Below are positions 52,212 through 63,699 of a stretch of DNA of 64,000 bases, piece after piece. This DNA comes from JAJEAD01 sp964420925. Its GTDB lineage: Bacteria > Pseudomonadota > Gammaproteobacteria > HK1. Where the stretch lies: NCBI GenBank assembly GCA_964420925.1, contig CAYQVB010000102.1:10256-74255 (forward strand), given 5' to 3'. The position numbers and the translations under genes were made by a program. The stretch's first letter is position 1. The number at the start of each line of letters is the position of its first letter. The notes below the pieces were generated by a model that ran no database searches, had not been told where the DNA came from, and worked only from the letters and a program-made list of their open reading frames with translations.

Positions 52212-53378
52212 TCAGTGCAGCAGCGCGCCGATGCGCTCCAACGCCCGCTCGATGTTCTCGACGCTGTTTGCGTAGGAAAAACGCAGATAGCCCTCGCCGT
52301 AGGCGCCGAAGCTGGTGCCGGCCACCGTCGCCACCCCCGCTTCCTCGAGCAGGCGGCCCTGGAGGGTGCGGGCGTCCATGGCGGTACCGGTGACGTTGGG
52401 GAAGGCGTAGAAGGCGCCGCCGGGAGTGCGGCAGCCAAGGCCCGGAATGCGGTTCAGGCCTTCCACGATCACGCGGCGGCGGCGGTCGAAGGCCGCCACC
52501 ATTTCCCGCACGCTGTCCTGCGGTCCGGTGAGGGCGGCGAGTCCCGCGAACTGGGCGGCGGCGTTGACGCAGGAGTGGCAGTTCACCGCAAGGCGGGTGG
52601 CGTTCTCCACCAGGTCCTCCGGCCATACCCCGTAGCCCATTCGCCAGCCGGTCATCGCGTAGGTCTTGCTCCAGCCGTCGAGCAGGATGAGGCGCTCGGC
52701 GATCTCGGGGAAGTCGAGCAGGGACACGTGCTCGCGGCCGTCGTAGGTCATGCGCGAGTAGATCTCGTCGCTCAGGATCGCGACCTCGGGGTGCTCGAGC
52801 AGGCCCTCCACCAAGCGCTCGATCTCCGCGCGGGGTACCGCGCCTCCGGTGGGGTTGGCGGGAGAGTTGAGGATGATGAGGCGCGTTCGCGGGGTGAGGA
52901 GGGCGAGCACCGCCTCCGCGTCGAAGGAGAAGTCCCGATCCTCGAGCAGGGGAATCGGCACCGCCCGGGCGCCGCTCCAGTTGATGACGGACTCGTAGAT
53001 GGGAAAGCCGGGGTTGGGATAGAGGATCTCCACTCCCGGCTCGCCGAACATGGTGATGGCGAAGAACATCGTGACCTTGCCGCCGGGAACGACGACGATG
53101 CGGCCCGGGTCGATTTCGACCGAGCGCCGTGCCGCAAGATCCGCGGCGACCGCTTCGCGCAGCTCGAGGACTCCGGGCGCGGGGGTGTAGCCGTGGTGGC
53201 CGTCGCGCAGGGCCTTGACCGCCGCCTCCACCACGTGTCCCGGCGTCTTGAAGTCCGGCTGGCCGATGCCGAGGTTGACGATATCGCGACCTTGTCGGGC
53301 GAGAGCATCCGCCCGCGCCAGCACCTCGAAGGCGGTCTCGGTGCCGAGGCGGGACATCTTTTCTGAAAGGATGGGCAT
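52212..53378 (-). CDS. PLP-dependent class I/II aminotransferase
   Basis: 388 aa from the ATG at 53376-53378; a GTG at 53405 would add nine unconserved residues. Fold-type I motifs are complete: NSPANPTGG (N175), ILSDEIYSRM (D204), the Schiff-base Lys K238 in DGWSKTYAMTGWRMGYG, and the C-terminal Arg in LRFSYANS that binds the substrate carboxylate. It belongs to the aspartate/alanine aminotransferase group AAT_I. The exact amino donor cannot be chosen. It lies divergently from the P-loop/metA pair, where a role in aspartate-family amino acids would fit. Confidence 0.9.
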   Translation of the reverse strand: MPILSEKMSRLGTETAFEVLARADALARQGRDIVNLGIGQPDFKTPGHVVEAAVKALRDGHHGYTPAPGVLELREAVAADLAARRSVEIDPGRIVVVPGGKVTMFFAITMFGEPGVEILYPNPGFPIYESVINWSGARAVPIPLLEDRDFSFDAEAVLALLTPRTRLIILNSPANPTGGAVPRAEIERLVEGLLEHPEVAILSDEIYSRMTYDGREHVSLLDFPEIAERLILLDGWSKTYAMTGWRMGYGVWPEDLVENATRLAVNCHSCVNAAAQFAGLAALTGPQDSVREMVAAFDRRRRVIVEGLNRIPGLGCRTPGGAFYAFPNVTGTAMDARTLQGRLLEEAGVATVAGTSFGAYGEGYLRFSYANSVENIERALERIGALLH

Positions 53379-53495
53379 GTTCCGGGGATGGCGCGCTTCG
53401 GGCACTCGGAGGGTTCCCGGCGCGCGATTGTTGCAACCGGCGCATGAATGTAGTCGTATTCCTCACCCCTTACCAACGGCCAGCTATCCTTCGCC

Positions 53496-54347
53496 ATGCG
53501 GATGACCCCCGACGAATTCCTCCGCTGGGAGCACAAGGCGATCACCCTGCTCGGCATGTCGGGGGCGGGCAAGACCACGCTCGCCAACAAGCTGCCCAAG
53601 ACGAGCTGGTTCCACTATTCCGGCGACTACCGGATCGGGACGAAGTACCTGGTGGAGCCCTTTCTCGACAACGTCAAGCGCGAGGCGATGAAGGTGCCGC
53701 TGCTGCGCGATCTGCTGCGCAGCGACTCCATCACCATCACCAGCAACCTGACGGTCCACAATCTCGATCCGATCTGCGCCTTTCTCGGCAAGCTCGGCGA
53801 TGCGTCATGCGGCGGACTCTCGGTGGAGGAGTTCAAGCGCCGCCAGCGCCTGCACCGGGACGCCGAGGTGAGCGCGATGCGCGACGTGGTGCATTTCATC
53901 GACAAGGCGCACGACATCTACGGCTATCCCCACTTCGTGAACGACGCCGGCGGCAGCGTGTGCGAGCTCGGCGGCACCGACGCGATCACCGTGCTCGCCA
54001 CCAACACCCTCGTGCTCTACCTGCATGTCGGTGCGGAGCGCGAGGAGGAGCTGCTCCAACGCCAGCGCGCCAGCCCGAAGCCGCTCTACTATGCCGAGGA
54101 CTTCCTCGATCGGAACGTGGCGGCTTATCGGGAGGAGAAGTCGCTGGACGGCACGGGGGAGATCGATCCCGACCGCTTCGTGCAATGGGTGTTTCCCCGC
54201 CTCGTCGAGTACCGCCGGCCGCTGTACCACGCGATCGCCAGCGACTATGGCTATACCGTCGAATCGGAGGCGGCGGAGAGCGTACGCGACGAGGCCGATT
54301 TCCTGGATCTCGTCGTGGATGCGCTCGGCCGGGCCGGCCGGGGCTGA
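53496..54347 (+). CDS. P-loop ATPase/kinase-like protein linked to metA
   Basis: 283 aa from ATG 53496. The P-loop GMSGAGKTTLANKL lies at 19-32 and is followed by HYSGDYRIGTKYL. No helicase, ABC or AAA motifs are present; the short, mostly helical sequence suggests a kinase-like NTPase of the uridine/adenylyl-sulfate kinase type fold. A possible lid region is rich in Arg (EEFKRRQRLHRDAE). It ends 2 nt before the homoserine succinyltransferase start, so the two are cotranscribed. The reaction is unknown. Confidence 0.8.
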   Translation: MRMTPDEFLRWEHKAITLLGMSGAGKTTLANKLPKTSWFHYSGDYRIGTKYLVEPFLDNVKREAMKVPLLRDLLRSDSITITSNLTVHNLDPICAFLGKLGDASCGGLSVEEFKRRQRLHRDAEVSAMRDVVHFIDKAHDIYGYPHFVNDAGGSVCELGGTDAITVLATNTLVLYLHVGAEREEELLQRQRASPKPLYYAEDFLDRNVAAYREEKSLDGTGEIDPDRFVQWVFPRLVEYRRPLYHAIASDYGYTVESEAAESVRDEADFLDLVVDALGRAGRG

Positions 54348-54349
54348 CC

Positions 54350-55456
54350 GTGCCTCTGGTCGCCCACAGCGGCCTCCCCGCGTTCGTCCGCCTGGAGAAG
54401 GAGGGGATCGAGGTCCTGAGCGCGGAGCGCGCCGCCCGCCAGGATATCCGGGAGCTGCACATCGGGTTGCTGAACCTGATGCCCGACGCGGCGCTGGAAG
54501 CGACCGAGCGCCAGTTCCTGCGCCTCGTCGGCGGCTGCAACCGCATCGCCCAGATCTACGTGCACCCCTTCGGCGTGCAAAGCCAGGAACGCGGTCCCCG
54601 CGCCCGCGCCCACATCGCCGCGCACTACCGGGACTTCGATGCGCTTCGGGAGGAGGGGCTCGATGCGCTCGTCATCACCGGCGCCAACCCCGCCAACCCG
54701 GACCTCACCCGGGAGAGCTTCTGGCCGGGCATGGTGGAGGTCATGGACTGGGGCCGGACGAACGTGTGCTCGATGGTGTGCTCCTGCCTCGCCACCCATG
54801 CCGTCCTCCAGTTGTACCACGGCATCGAGCGCATCGCGCTGCCGCGCAAGCGCTGGGGGGTCTACTCGCATCGCCTCGTCGATCGCAGCCACCCCCTGCT
54901 CGCGCACATCGACACGCGCTTCGACGCGCCCCACTCCCACGTGTACGAGGTCACGGCCGAGCAGGTGCGGGCGAGCGGCGGGCACGTCCTGGTCGAGAGC
55001 GCCGAGGCCGGGGTGCACCTCGCGGTGAGCGCGGACGGCTTTCGCTTCGTCTACTTCCAGGGCCACCCGGAGTACGACTTCAACAGCCTGCTCAAGGAGC
55101 ACAAGCGCGAGGTGACGCGCTTCGCCGCGGGCGAGCGGGAGGACTTCCCCCCCCTGCCCGAGCACTACTACGACGAGGAGGCCCGCGCCCGCATCGACCC
55201 CTTCGTCGAGTCGGCGCTCGCCGCCCGGGCCGCCGGCGCCACAGTGCCGGAGCTGCCGGAGGCCGCCCTCACCCCGCTCGTCGACAACACCTGGGGCGAC
55301 ACCGGGAAGGCGCTCTTCAACAACTGGCTCGGACTCGTGTACCAGCTCACCCACCTCGACCGGCGCAAGCCCTACATGGACGGGATCGACCCCGAGGATC
55401 CGCTCGGCTGGCGCGAGCGAGTCGGCTGGGGAAGCTCGGCGGCGAGCGTCGCGTAG
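54350..55456 (+). CDS. metA: Homoserine O-succinyltransferase (MetA type)
   Basis: 368 aa from the GTG at 54350, 2 nt after the previous stop. MetA hallmarks in order: LHIGLLNLMPDAALEATERQ near residue 37, the acyl-enzyme Cys146 in SCLATHAVLQLYHGIER, KRWGVYSHRL, and the His239/Glu241 pair of FQGHPEYDFNSLL. The C-terminus FNNWLGLVYQLTHLDRRKP also matches. It transfers a succinyl or acetyl group from CoA to homoserine, the first step to methionine. The acyl specificity depends on one active-site residue that I did not assign. Confidence 0.9.
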   Translation: MPLVAHSGLPAFVRLEKEGIEVLSAERAARQDIRELHIGLLNLMPDAALEATERQFLRLVGGCNRIAQIYVHPFGVQSQERGPRARAHIAAHYRDFDALREEGLDALVITGANPANPDLTRESFWPGMVEVMDWGRTNVCSMVCSCLATHAVLQLYHGIERIALPRKRWGVYSHRLVDRSHPLLAHIDTRFDAPHSHVYEVTAEQVRASGGHVLVESAEAGVHLAVSADGFRFVYFQGHPEYDFNSLLKEHKREVTRFAAGEREDFPPLPEHYYDEEARARIDPFVESALAARAAGATVPELPEAALTPLVDNTWGDTGKALFNNWLGLVYQLTHLDRRKPYMDGIDPEDPLGWRERVGWGSSAASVA

Positions 55457-55592
55457 ACGTGCGCGGGCGGGTTCGCGGGTCCCGGTTCGTCCGGGATGCG
55501 ATGGAGGAGGTGACGATCAGGGCTCCGGGGCGGGAAGGCGAGCGGCGCGTTCCGGCCTGGCCGCCGCATCGAGCTCGGTGCGGCGCCGAGCG

Positions 55593-56057
55593 ATGAGCAC
55601 GGGCCGAGACGAGCTGCTGAGGGCGGCACGAGCGGCGGACGTCGACGACATCCGGGCCTGTGTGCGCGCCGCATACCGGAAGTACGTCCCCCGCATGGGC
55701 AAGGAGCCCGGGCCGATGCTCGCCGACTTCGAGGCGCAGGTTGCCGCCGGGCAGGTGACGGTGCTGGAAGCGGCGGGGCGCATTGCCGGCCTCATCGTGA
55801 TGTTTCCCGAGGCCGACCACCTCTTCGTCGAGAACGTGGCGGTATGGCCCGACGCACAGGAGCACGGCTACGGGCGGCGCCTGCTCCTTTACGCGGAGAA
55901 CGAGGCGCGCCGTCTCGGATTCGATGAAATCCAGCTCTATACCGAAGAGCGCATGACCGAGAACCTCACGCTCTACCCGGCGATCGGGTACGAAGAAAGC
56001 GAGCGCCGGGAAGAGTCAGGCTACCGGCGGGTCTACTTCCGGAAGAAGTTGGACTGA
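55593..56057 (+). CDS. GNAT family N-acetyltransferase
   Basis: 154 aa from ATG 55593. Motif A is VWPDAQEHGYGRRLLLYAEN, with the acetyl-CoA loop HGYGRR; the preceding strand is LFVENVAV. The C-terminus LYPAIGYEESERREESGYR has the usual YxxxGY signature. It is a single-domain cytosolic enzyme with unknown acceptor. It converges with the transglycosylase gene. Confidence 0.88.
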   Translation: MSTGRDELLRAARAADVDDIRACVRAAYRKYVPRMGKEPGPMLADFEAQVAAGQVTVLEAAGRIAGLIVMFPEADHLFVENVAVWPDAQEHGYGRRLLLYAENEARRLGFDEIQLYTEERMTENLTLYPAIGYEESERREESGYRRVYFRKKLD

Positions 56058-56102
56058 AGGGCCTCGCGCCCCGGCGCGGGCGCGGGTTGAGCCGATGCGC
56101 CT

Positions 56103-58169
56103 TCAGATGCTGCCTCGGGCGGGCACCGGGGGCATGCGTTCACTCAGTCGGGTGGGCTCCTGTCCGAGTCGGTGTTCGTAGATGGCGATGTAGGCGAGGA
56201 GCCTTCTGACGTAGCGACGGGTCTCGGTGAACGGGATGTTGTCGATCCACACCGCGGCTTCGAGCTCTCCGTCCTCGGGGAGCCAGCTCCGGACCCGGTG
56301 CGGACCGGCGTTGTAGGAAGCCGCCGCCAGGATGAGGCTCTGTCCGCTCTTCGCGAGCAGGGAGCGTATGTAATAGGTGCCGAGATCGACATTGAGCTCG
56401 GGTGCGAGGAGTTGACTGTTCCTCTTGAGCCGCTTGCCATTTTCCCGCATGAGGACGCGGCCGGTGCGGGGCATGATCTGCATCAGGCCGAGCGCGCCCT
56501 TGGGAGAGCGGGCGTCTGCCATGAACGCGCTTTCCTTGCGGATGAAGGCATAGACCGTCGCCGGCGACAGGGCCTGGCGCGCGGCCGCCGTCTCCACCGC
56601 ATCGTGGAAGTCGGTCGGAAAGCGGAGCTCCAGGTCGTCGCGTTCCGGCGTGCGGGCGATGGTGAGAATCGCGCGCCCGTGCCAGTCGCGGCACCCGGCG
56701 AGCCATGAAGCGGCGACGAGCTCCTCTTCGTCGAGTCCGCGAATGAGCTCTCTCCACTCCCTTCGTGCGTCTACCCGGCGCCCGAGCGCGAGCAGCTCCA
56801 GCGCGCGGCGCAGAGCCGGGATGACCGCCACCCGCTCACCGAGGTCCGGAGCCACGTCGAGGGGACGATGGTTGAAACGGTACGCCCCTCCCAGGCGATC
56901 CGCGGCGAGGAAGCCGTAGTAGTCCCGCCTCTCCGCGAGCGATACGAAGCTGTCGCGAGCCTCTTCGACCTGGCCCAGGGCTTCCAGTGCGCGCGCGCGC
57001 CAGTACCTCCAGCGTTCCCGGTCGCGCTCCTCCTCGGACATCACCGCGATGCCTTCGAGGACCTCATTCCACCGCGAGTGCAGCACCGCGGCGGCGACCC
57101 GCCAGCGCAGCAGGTACGCATCGGCATGCGCCGGGCCGACGCGCCGCAGCCAGTCGACTGCTTCCGCTTCGTGGCGTTGGGCGAAAGACAGACCGATGTG
57201 CCGGGCGGTCGCCGCGCGCGCCGCCTCGCTGAGTTCGTAGCGTCCCTCCAGCCGTGCCAGCGCCTCGACCGCGGCGGCGGGGTCGTTCCGCGCCATTCTT
57301 CGGATCGCGTGCGCGATCACGGTCTCGACCCGAGTCGTATCGCCTTCGAGCCCGAGCTTGTGAATCCGTTGCGGCTTGGCGTGCACCGTCCGCCACGCGC
57401 CCGCGAGCTTGCGGTCGGCGGGCGCGAGAAAGCGTTCGAGGTAGCGGGCGAGCCGGGTGTTTCCCCGCGCCATTGCGAGACCGATCCTCTCCCAGGCTAC
57501 AGCGGGCGAGAAGTGGTCCGACGCCAGCCATACCTTGAACACCGGATCGCAGGCCTTGGGCTGCGACTTTCCCGCCAGCCACAGCTCCCGGGCTTCGGCG
57601 AACGCGCCGGCCTCGTCTCCGGTCTCGAGCAGGGCGCGGGCGTAACGACAGCGCAGCTTGGTCGGGTCGTCCGGCCGATACCACTCGATGAACTTGGACC
57701 ACTCGCCGCGATTGGCGAGCCGGCGCAACCACCGCTTCCGGAGGCGATCGCTCAGCGCCTCCCCCTCGTGGCGGGACAGGAATGCCTCGAGCTTCGACCT
57801 CTTGACATGCGGGAAGTCGCTGCGCAGTCGGGCGAGCTCGATGTACGGAAACAGGGGATAGTCTCCGAGGCGGCCGCGCAGCTTGTCCCACGCGCCTTGG
57901 CTCCTCGGCGGGGAGCGCTCCGCTTCGACGAACGCCGCACGGACCGCGGGGTCCGCCGTAGCGGGGCAGGTCAGCCCCCAGGCGAGCCTCGGCATTCCCA
58001 GGGCCCACAGGGCTGCGAACACGAGCGCGAACAACCCCACCGAGCCACCCAACGAGGCGCGCTGGTGCGGAGTTTCGGAATGGGGGCGCTTCGGGCCGTC
58101 CGTGAGCCGCTCAAACTGCAATTGCCCTCGTCCCCCTTCGAGTGCACTCCGTGCCGGGTCGCCTTCCAA
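56103..58169 (-). CDS. slt: Soluble lytic murein transglycosylase (Slt70 family)
   Basis: 688 aa from a TTG at 58167-58169; the start is uncertain because no good ribosome site was found and a later TTG or GTG near the signal peptide is possible. A hydrophobic signal (VGLFALVFAALWALGMPRLAWG) precedes the mature protein. The long alpha-superhelical U/L domains occupy about 90-500. The catalytic SLT domain starts near 540: ESAFMADARSPKGALGLMQI, with Glu as catalyst, then AAASYNAGPHRVRSWLP. It cleaves peptidoglycan between MurNAc and GlcNAc with 1,6-anhydro formation in the periplasm. Confidence 0.88.
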   Translation of the reverse strand: MEGDPARSALEGGRGQLQFERLTDGPKRPHSETPHQRASLGGSVGLFALVFAALWALGMPRLAWGLTCPATADPAVRAAFVEAERSPPRSQGAWDKLRGRLGDYPLFPYIELARLRSDFPHVKRSKLEAFLSRHEGEALSDRLRKRWLRRLANRGEWSKFIEWYRPDDPTKLRCRYARALLETGDEAGAFAEARELWLAGKSQPKACDPVFKVWLASDHFSPAVAWERIGLAMARGNTRLARYLERFLAPADRKLAGAWRTVHAKPQRIHKLGLEGDTTRVETVIAHAIRRMARNDPAAAVEALARLEGRYELSEAARAATARHIGLSFAQRHEAEAVDWLRRVGPAHADAYLLRWRVAAAVLHSRWNEVLEGIAVMSEEERDRERWRYWRARALEALGQVEEARDSFVSLAERRDYYGFLAADRLGGAYRFNHRPLDVAPDLGERVAVIPALRRALELLALGRRVDARREWRELIRGLDEEELVAASWLAGCRDWHGRAILTIARTPERDDLELRFPTDFHDAVETAAARQALSPATVYAFIRKESAFMADARSPKGALGLMQIMPRTGRVLMRENGKRLKRNSQLLAPELNVDLGTYYIRSLLAKSGQSLILAAASYNAGPHRVRSWLPEDGELEAAVWIDNIPFTETRRYVRRLLAYIAIYEHRLGQEPTRLSERMPPVPARGSI

Positions 58170-58520
58170 AGGCCATGACCACGCGGCACTGCGGGACAGA
58201 ATGCACTCTCAACGCAGGTTCGTCAAAGGTATCCGGCGCAGGGGCACCACTTCGTCGGCATTTCCCGCCTGGATGTAACTTCCCATATCTCAGTGGTTTG
58301 CTGTGGATTCCGGCAAATCAAGGGAATGATGGGAACACACGAGTCGAACGCAGGGACTGCCTCGATGTTCCTTGCGCGACAGTGGGGACAGAGAACCTGT
58401 CCGTGGCAGGCTCATCAAGGGAATGACGGAAACCACTTCTCGTCATTCCCTTGATGAGCCGGAATCCACTCATTGAGTTCCCTGCGCGGCAGCGCCGGCA
58501 GGTCCCCTGGGCGTGGCCGG
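58170..58520. repeat. 351-nt gene-free stretch with mosaic repeats
   Basis: 58318-58415 closely matches 17300-17400 (AAGGGAATGAxGGGAACACAC, then TGCCTCGATGTTCCTTGC and ACCTGTCCGTGGCAGGC). From 58419 two inverted modules follow: ATCAAGGGAATGACGG, then GTCATTCCCTTGATGAGCCGG, an 18-nt arm pair. A GTTCCCTGCGCGGCAGCG module like the one near 25.7 kb ends the stretch at about 58535. No gene was recognised. Confidence 0.8.
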
Positions 58521-59636
58521 CTAACCTGCCGGCGCTCTCCGTGCGGCGGCAACCGCCTCTTCGTCGAGCGAAAACCCGAATCCGGGCCCGGCCGGCAGGG
58601 TGAGGTGACCCGCCGCCGGAGCCAGCGAGGGACGGGCCACGATGTCGCGTTCGAGCAACTGCCACATGATCTGGTTGCCGTCATCGAGGTTCGGCAGCGA
58701 GATTGCGGCATGGTACGTGGCGCAGGTGGTGATTCCGGTCTCGAAGACACCGTGCATGCAGACCTCGAGTCCGCCTGCCTCTGCGATGGCGGCCGCCTTG
58801 CGCAACCCCGAGATCCCGCCCGCCTCGTGCAGCCCGAGCACGATGAGGTCGGCCGCGTTATGGCGACACACCTCGTACACGTCGTTCGGGGTGTAGACGC
58901 TCTGGTCCGCACCGATTGCGACCCCCACGGATGACTTCACCTGGGCGAGGGCGGCGAGGCTGCCACTCGGGGTCGGCTGCTCGATGTACTCGGGCTCGAA
59001 ACGCTCCAGCTTGCGGATCATGCGGATTGCGGTGAGCGGGTCCCAGGCCTCGTTGGCGTCGAGCCGGAGCCGTCGCCCGCCGATCGCCTCGCGTACCGCC
59101 GCCACAATCTCGAGGTCGGTCGCTTCTCCACGTCCGACTTTCAGGTAGACGAGGGGGGCGTCCAGCTCCACCGCGCGCGCCGCATCCGCGGCCAGCTCGT
59201 CCGCGCTCTCTCCCTGCAGGAAGTAGAAGTACCGGACGCCGGAATGGCGCGCCCCCCCGAGGAGGTCGTGCACCGGGCGTCCCGTGATCCTGCCCGCGAG
59301 ATCCCACAGCGCCATCTCCAGTCCGGCGAGGACCTGGTTGCCGAAGCGGGGCAGGCTCGCCCCCCAGGCTTCGAAGAAGGAATGGTACGCAGTGGCGCAC
59401 AGCGCCTCGATGGGGAAGGGATCCCGACCGATGAAGCTGGATGAAAGCCGCCGGACGATGCGCTCCACCGCCTCCGGATCCGGGACGCAGACTCCTTCGC
59501 CGATCCCGATGCAGCCCGAGTCGTCCTCAACTTCGATCAAGATGGTGGAGATGTGCTCATTCACCCCCTGCGCCCACACGTAGGGCTGTTTCAGTCGATG
59601 ATGCAGCCGTGTGGTCCGGATCGCGCTAATCGTCAT
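58521..59636 (-). CDS. Enolase superfamily, muconate-lactonizing/dipeptide-epimerase group protein
   Basis: 371 aa from the ATG at 59634-59636, with GGAGG 4 nt upstream. The barrel ligands are recognisable: YLKVGRG at the end of strand 2 (K-x-G in place of the usual K-x-K), LRLDANEAW (metal Asp), EYIEQP (metal Glu) and IGADQSVYT (third metal Asp). These support an Mg-dependent enzyme that abstracts an alpha-proton from a carboxylate. The loss of the second Lys in KxK suggests a dehydratase- or racemase-like variant with a single base. Substrate unknown. Confidence 0.87.
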   Translation of the reverse strand: MTISAIRTTRLHHRLKQPYVWAQGVNEHISTILIEVEDDSGCIGIGEGVCVPDPEAVERIVRRLSSSFIGRDPFPIEALCATAYHSFFEAWGASLPRFGNQVLAGLEMALWDLAGRITGRPVHDLLGGARHSGVRYFYFLQGESADELAADAARAVELDAPLVYLKVGRGEATDLEIVAAVREAIGGRRLRLDANEAWDPLTAIRMIRKLERFEPEYIEQPTPSGSLAALAQVKSSVGVAIGADQSVYTPNDVYEVCRHNAADLIVLGLHEAGGISGLRKAAAIAEAGGLEVCMHGVFETGITTCATYHAAISLPNLDDGNQIMWQLLERDIVARPSLAPAAGHLTLPAGPGFGFSLDEEAVAAARRAPAG

Positions 59637-59730
59637 GTCGCCTCCAATGTGAGTCGTTCGCGCCTCGCTCGGCTGCGCCTGCGATCCCCTATCATGAGCC
59701 GCGCTAACCGTTCAATGCCGGGAGGGGCTG

Positions 59731-62058
<2,328 letters not shown>

Positions 62059-62195
62059 GTGTCGAGGCGGCCTCGCCGCACCACGCCGGCCGGCATCCCA
62101 CCCGCCGCGGATTCGGACTATGATGGCTCTTTTGGCCGCCTGTACCTCGTTTCCGCCCATCCGTCGCGATTCTGCGGCGGAGGATCGCTGCCAGC

Positions 62196-62393
62196 GTGCC
62201 ACCCACCGAAATCAAACCCCGGCCCGAGCCGGGACCGCCCTTGCCCGACTGGCTTGGCCGCTTTCTGTGCCACGTCGGATGGCACGACTACGAGCTGATC
62301 GACGCGAGCTTCGGGTTCGCCCCTCGGGAGACGGTGGAACACGTGCGCTGCCGCCGCTGCCGGCGGGTGGCGACTCGCCGCGGGCGGCGCTGA
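62196..62393 (+). CDS. Small Cys/His-rich zinc-ribbon-like protein
   Basis: 65 aa from the GTG at 62196. It has a Pro-rich start, then LCHVGWHDYEL and, after 20 residues, VRCRRCRRVATRR. The CH...H...CxxC spacing resembles short zinc-ribbon proteins of the DUF1660 kind. The ribosome site is weak and the protein short, so its reality rests on the Cys/His pattern and the empty context between the fusion gene and the next minus-strand gene. Function unknown. Confidence 0.5.
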   Translation: MPPTEIKPRPEPGPPLPDWLGRFLCHVGWHDYELIDASFGFAPRETVEHVRCRRCRRVATRRGRR

Positions 62394-62473
62394 GATCCGC
62401 ACGATAAGGACTGTGCCAGCCGTCGAGCTTCATCGTTTCGCGTCCGCAGCCGTGAAGCGGTGAAGCTTGCCGG

Positions 62474-63592
62474 TCAGACCCCGCACTCCACGGTGTGGAA
62501 GGTGGCCGCGTCCATCGCTTCCCAGTCCACCCGCAGTCCGAGGCCCGGCCGCTCGGGCGCGTGCACAAGGCCGTCGGGGCCGGGTCGCAGGGTGTCGATC
62601 ATCGCGAACTCGAAGGGCTCGTAGGGCATCGCCTGCTCGAAGTAGCTGCAATTGTCGACCGAGAGCATGAGGTGCAGGTTGGCGGCGGCCGCGAGGTTGA
62701 ATCCCCACGCCATGAACTCGCAGTCGAGCCCCGCTGCTTGCGCGATCGCCGCAGCCTTTCTCGCCGGCGCGATGCCCCCCATCATCGTCACATCGGTGCG
62801 CGCCGCGCCCCAGGTCCGCGTGCGGATGGCCTCGTGAAAGAAGGAGAGATCCTGAACCCAGTTCCCCGAGGGCAGGACGGGTAAGGCAAGCTCCCGCACG
62901 AGGGCGCGGTAGCCCTCCAGGTCATGGTCCGGGAGCGGCGCTTCGAACCAGCGGAATCCCAGGTCGGAGAGCTCGTGACCCGCCCGCATCGCCTCTTCTC
63001 GGGTGTAGTTGTTCTCGACGTCGAGCATGAAGTCGATGCCGTCTCCGGGATGCTCGCGGCGCACCGCGCGCGCGAGCGCGAGGTCGCGCGCCGGATCGCA
63101 CCAGGTGTGGAACTTGATCGCGCGAAACCCGCCGTCCAGGCACTCCGCGACGAAGTCGAGGTAGGCGGGCACGTCGGCGAGAAGGGGCGGACTCGCGTAG
63201 GCGGGCAGGCGATCCCGGGCGCCGCCCAGCAGCCGGTAGAGCGGCACTCCCGCCTGCTTCGCCTCGAGATCGAACAACGCGATCTCGACCGCCGCCAGCG
63301 CCCCGCCCGGCAGGGGAAACACGCGCGGGCGCATTTCGTGGAGGATCAGCTCGCGCTCCCGCGGGTCCTTGCCGATGAGGATCGGGATGAGATGCCGCAT
63401 CGCCTCCGCGGTGTAGCGGTCGAAGTCGAACGAGGTGGCGTTCCAGATCGCGCCCACCCCCTCCAGGCCCTCGTCGCTGCGAACCCTCACCAGGATGAGG
63501 GTCATGAATTGCTCGGGCAGGTCGTGCGACCAGGTCGGGCGCTCCGCCTGCGGCCCCACGCAGCTCACCTTCACGCTCTCGATGCGGCTCAT
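62474..63592 (-). CDS. Enolase superfamily, mandelate racemase/muconate lactonizing-like protein
   Basis: 372 aa from the ATG at 63590-63592, with GGGAG 9 nt upstream; the upstream extension to 63643 is rejected. N-terminal capping domain to about 120, then the barrel: AIKFHTWCDP (K-x-H at strand 2), FMLDVENNY (metal Asp), RWFEAPLPD (metal Glu) and a third-ligand region LPSGNWVQDL that lacks the usual Asp or Glu followed by a catalytic Lys. The altered third position means function cannot be assumed to be racemisation or lactonisation. It is divergent from the third family member at 63700. Confidence 0.83.
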   Translation of the reverse strand: MSRIESVKVSCVGPQAERPTWSHDLPEQFMTLILVRVRSDEGLEGVGAIWNATSFDFDRYTAEAMRHLIPILIGKDPRERELILHEMRPRVFPLPGGALAAVEIALFDLEAKQAGVPLYRLLGGARDRLPAYASPPLLADVPAYLDFVAECLDGGFRAIKFHTWCDPARDLALARAVRREHPGDGIDFMLDVENNYTREEAMRAGHELSDLGFRWFEAPLPDHDLEGYRALVRELALPVLPSGNWVQDLSFFHEAIRTRTWGAARTDVTMMGGIAPARKAAAIAQAAGLDCEFMAWGFNLAAAANLHLMLSVDNCSYFEQAMPYEPFEFAMIDTLRPGPDGLVHAPERPGLGLRVDWEAMDAATFHTVECGV

Positions 63593-63699
63593 GTCTTCGA
63601 ACTCCCGCGGTTCCGGATTGGGTAACATCGCACGCCGGGTCACGAGGGGCCAGCTTCGAAGGAGAGGATGAAGGTGCGCGCCGTGGAGGAGACCGAGAG

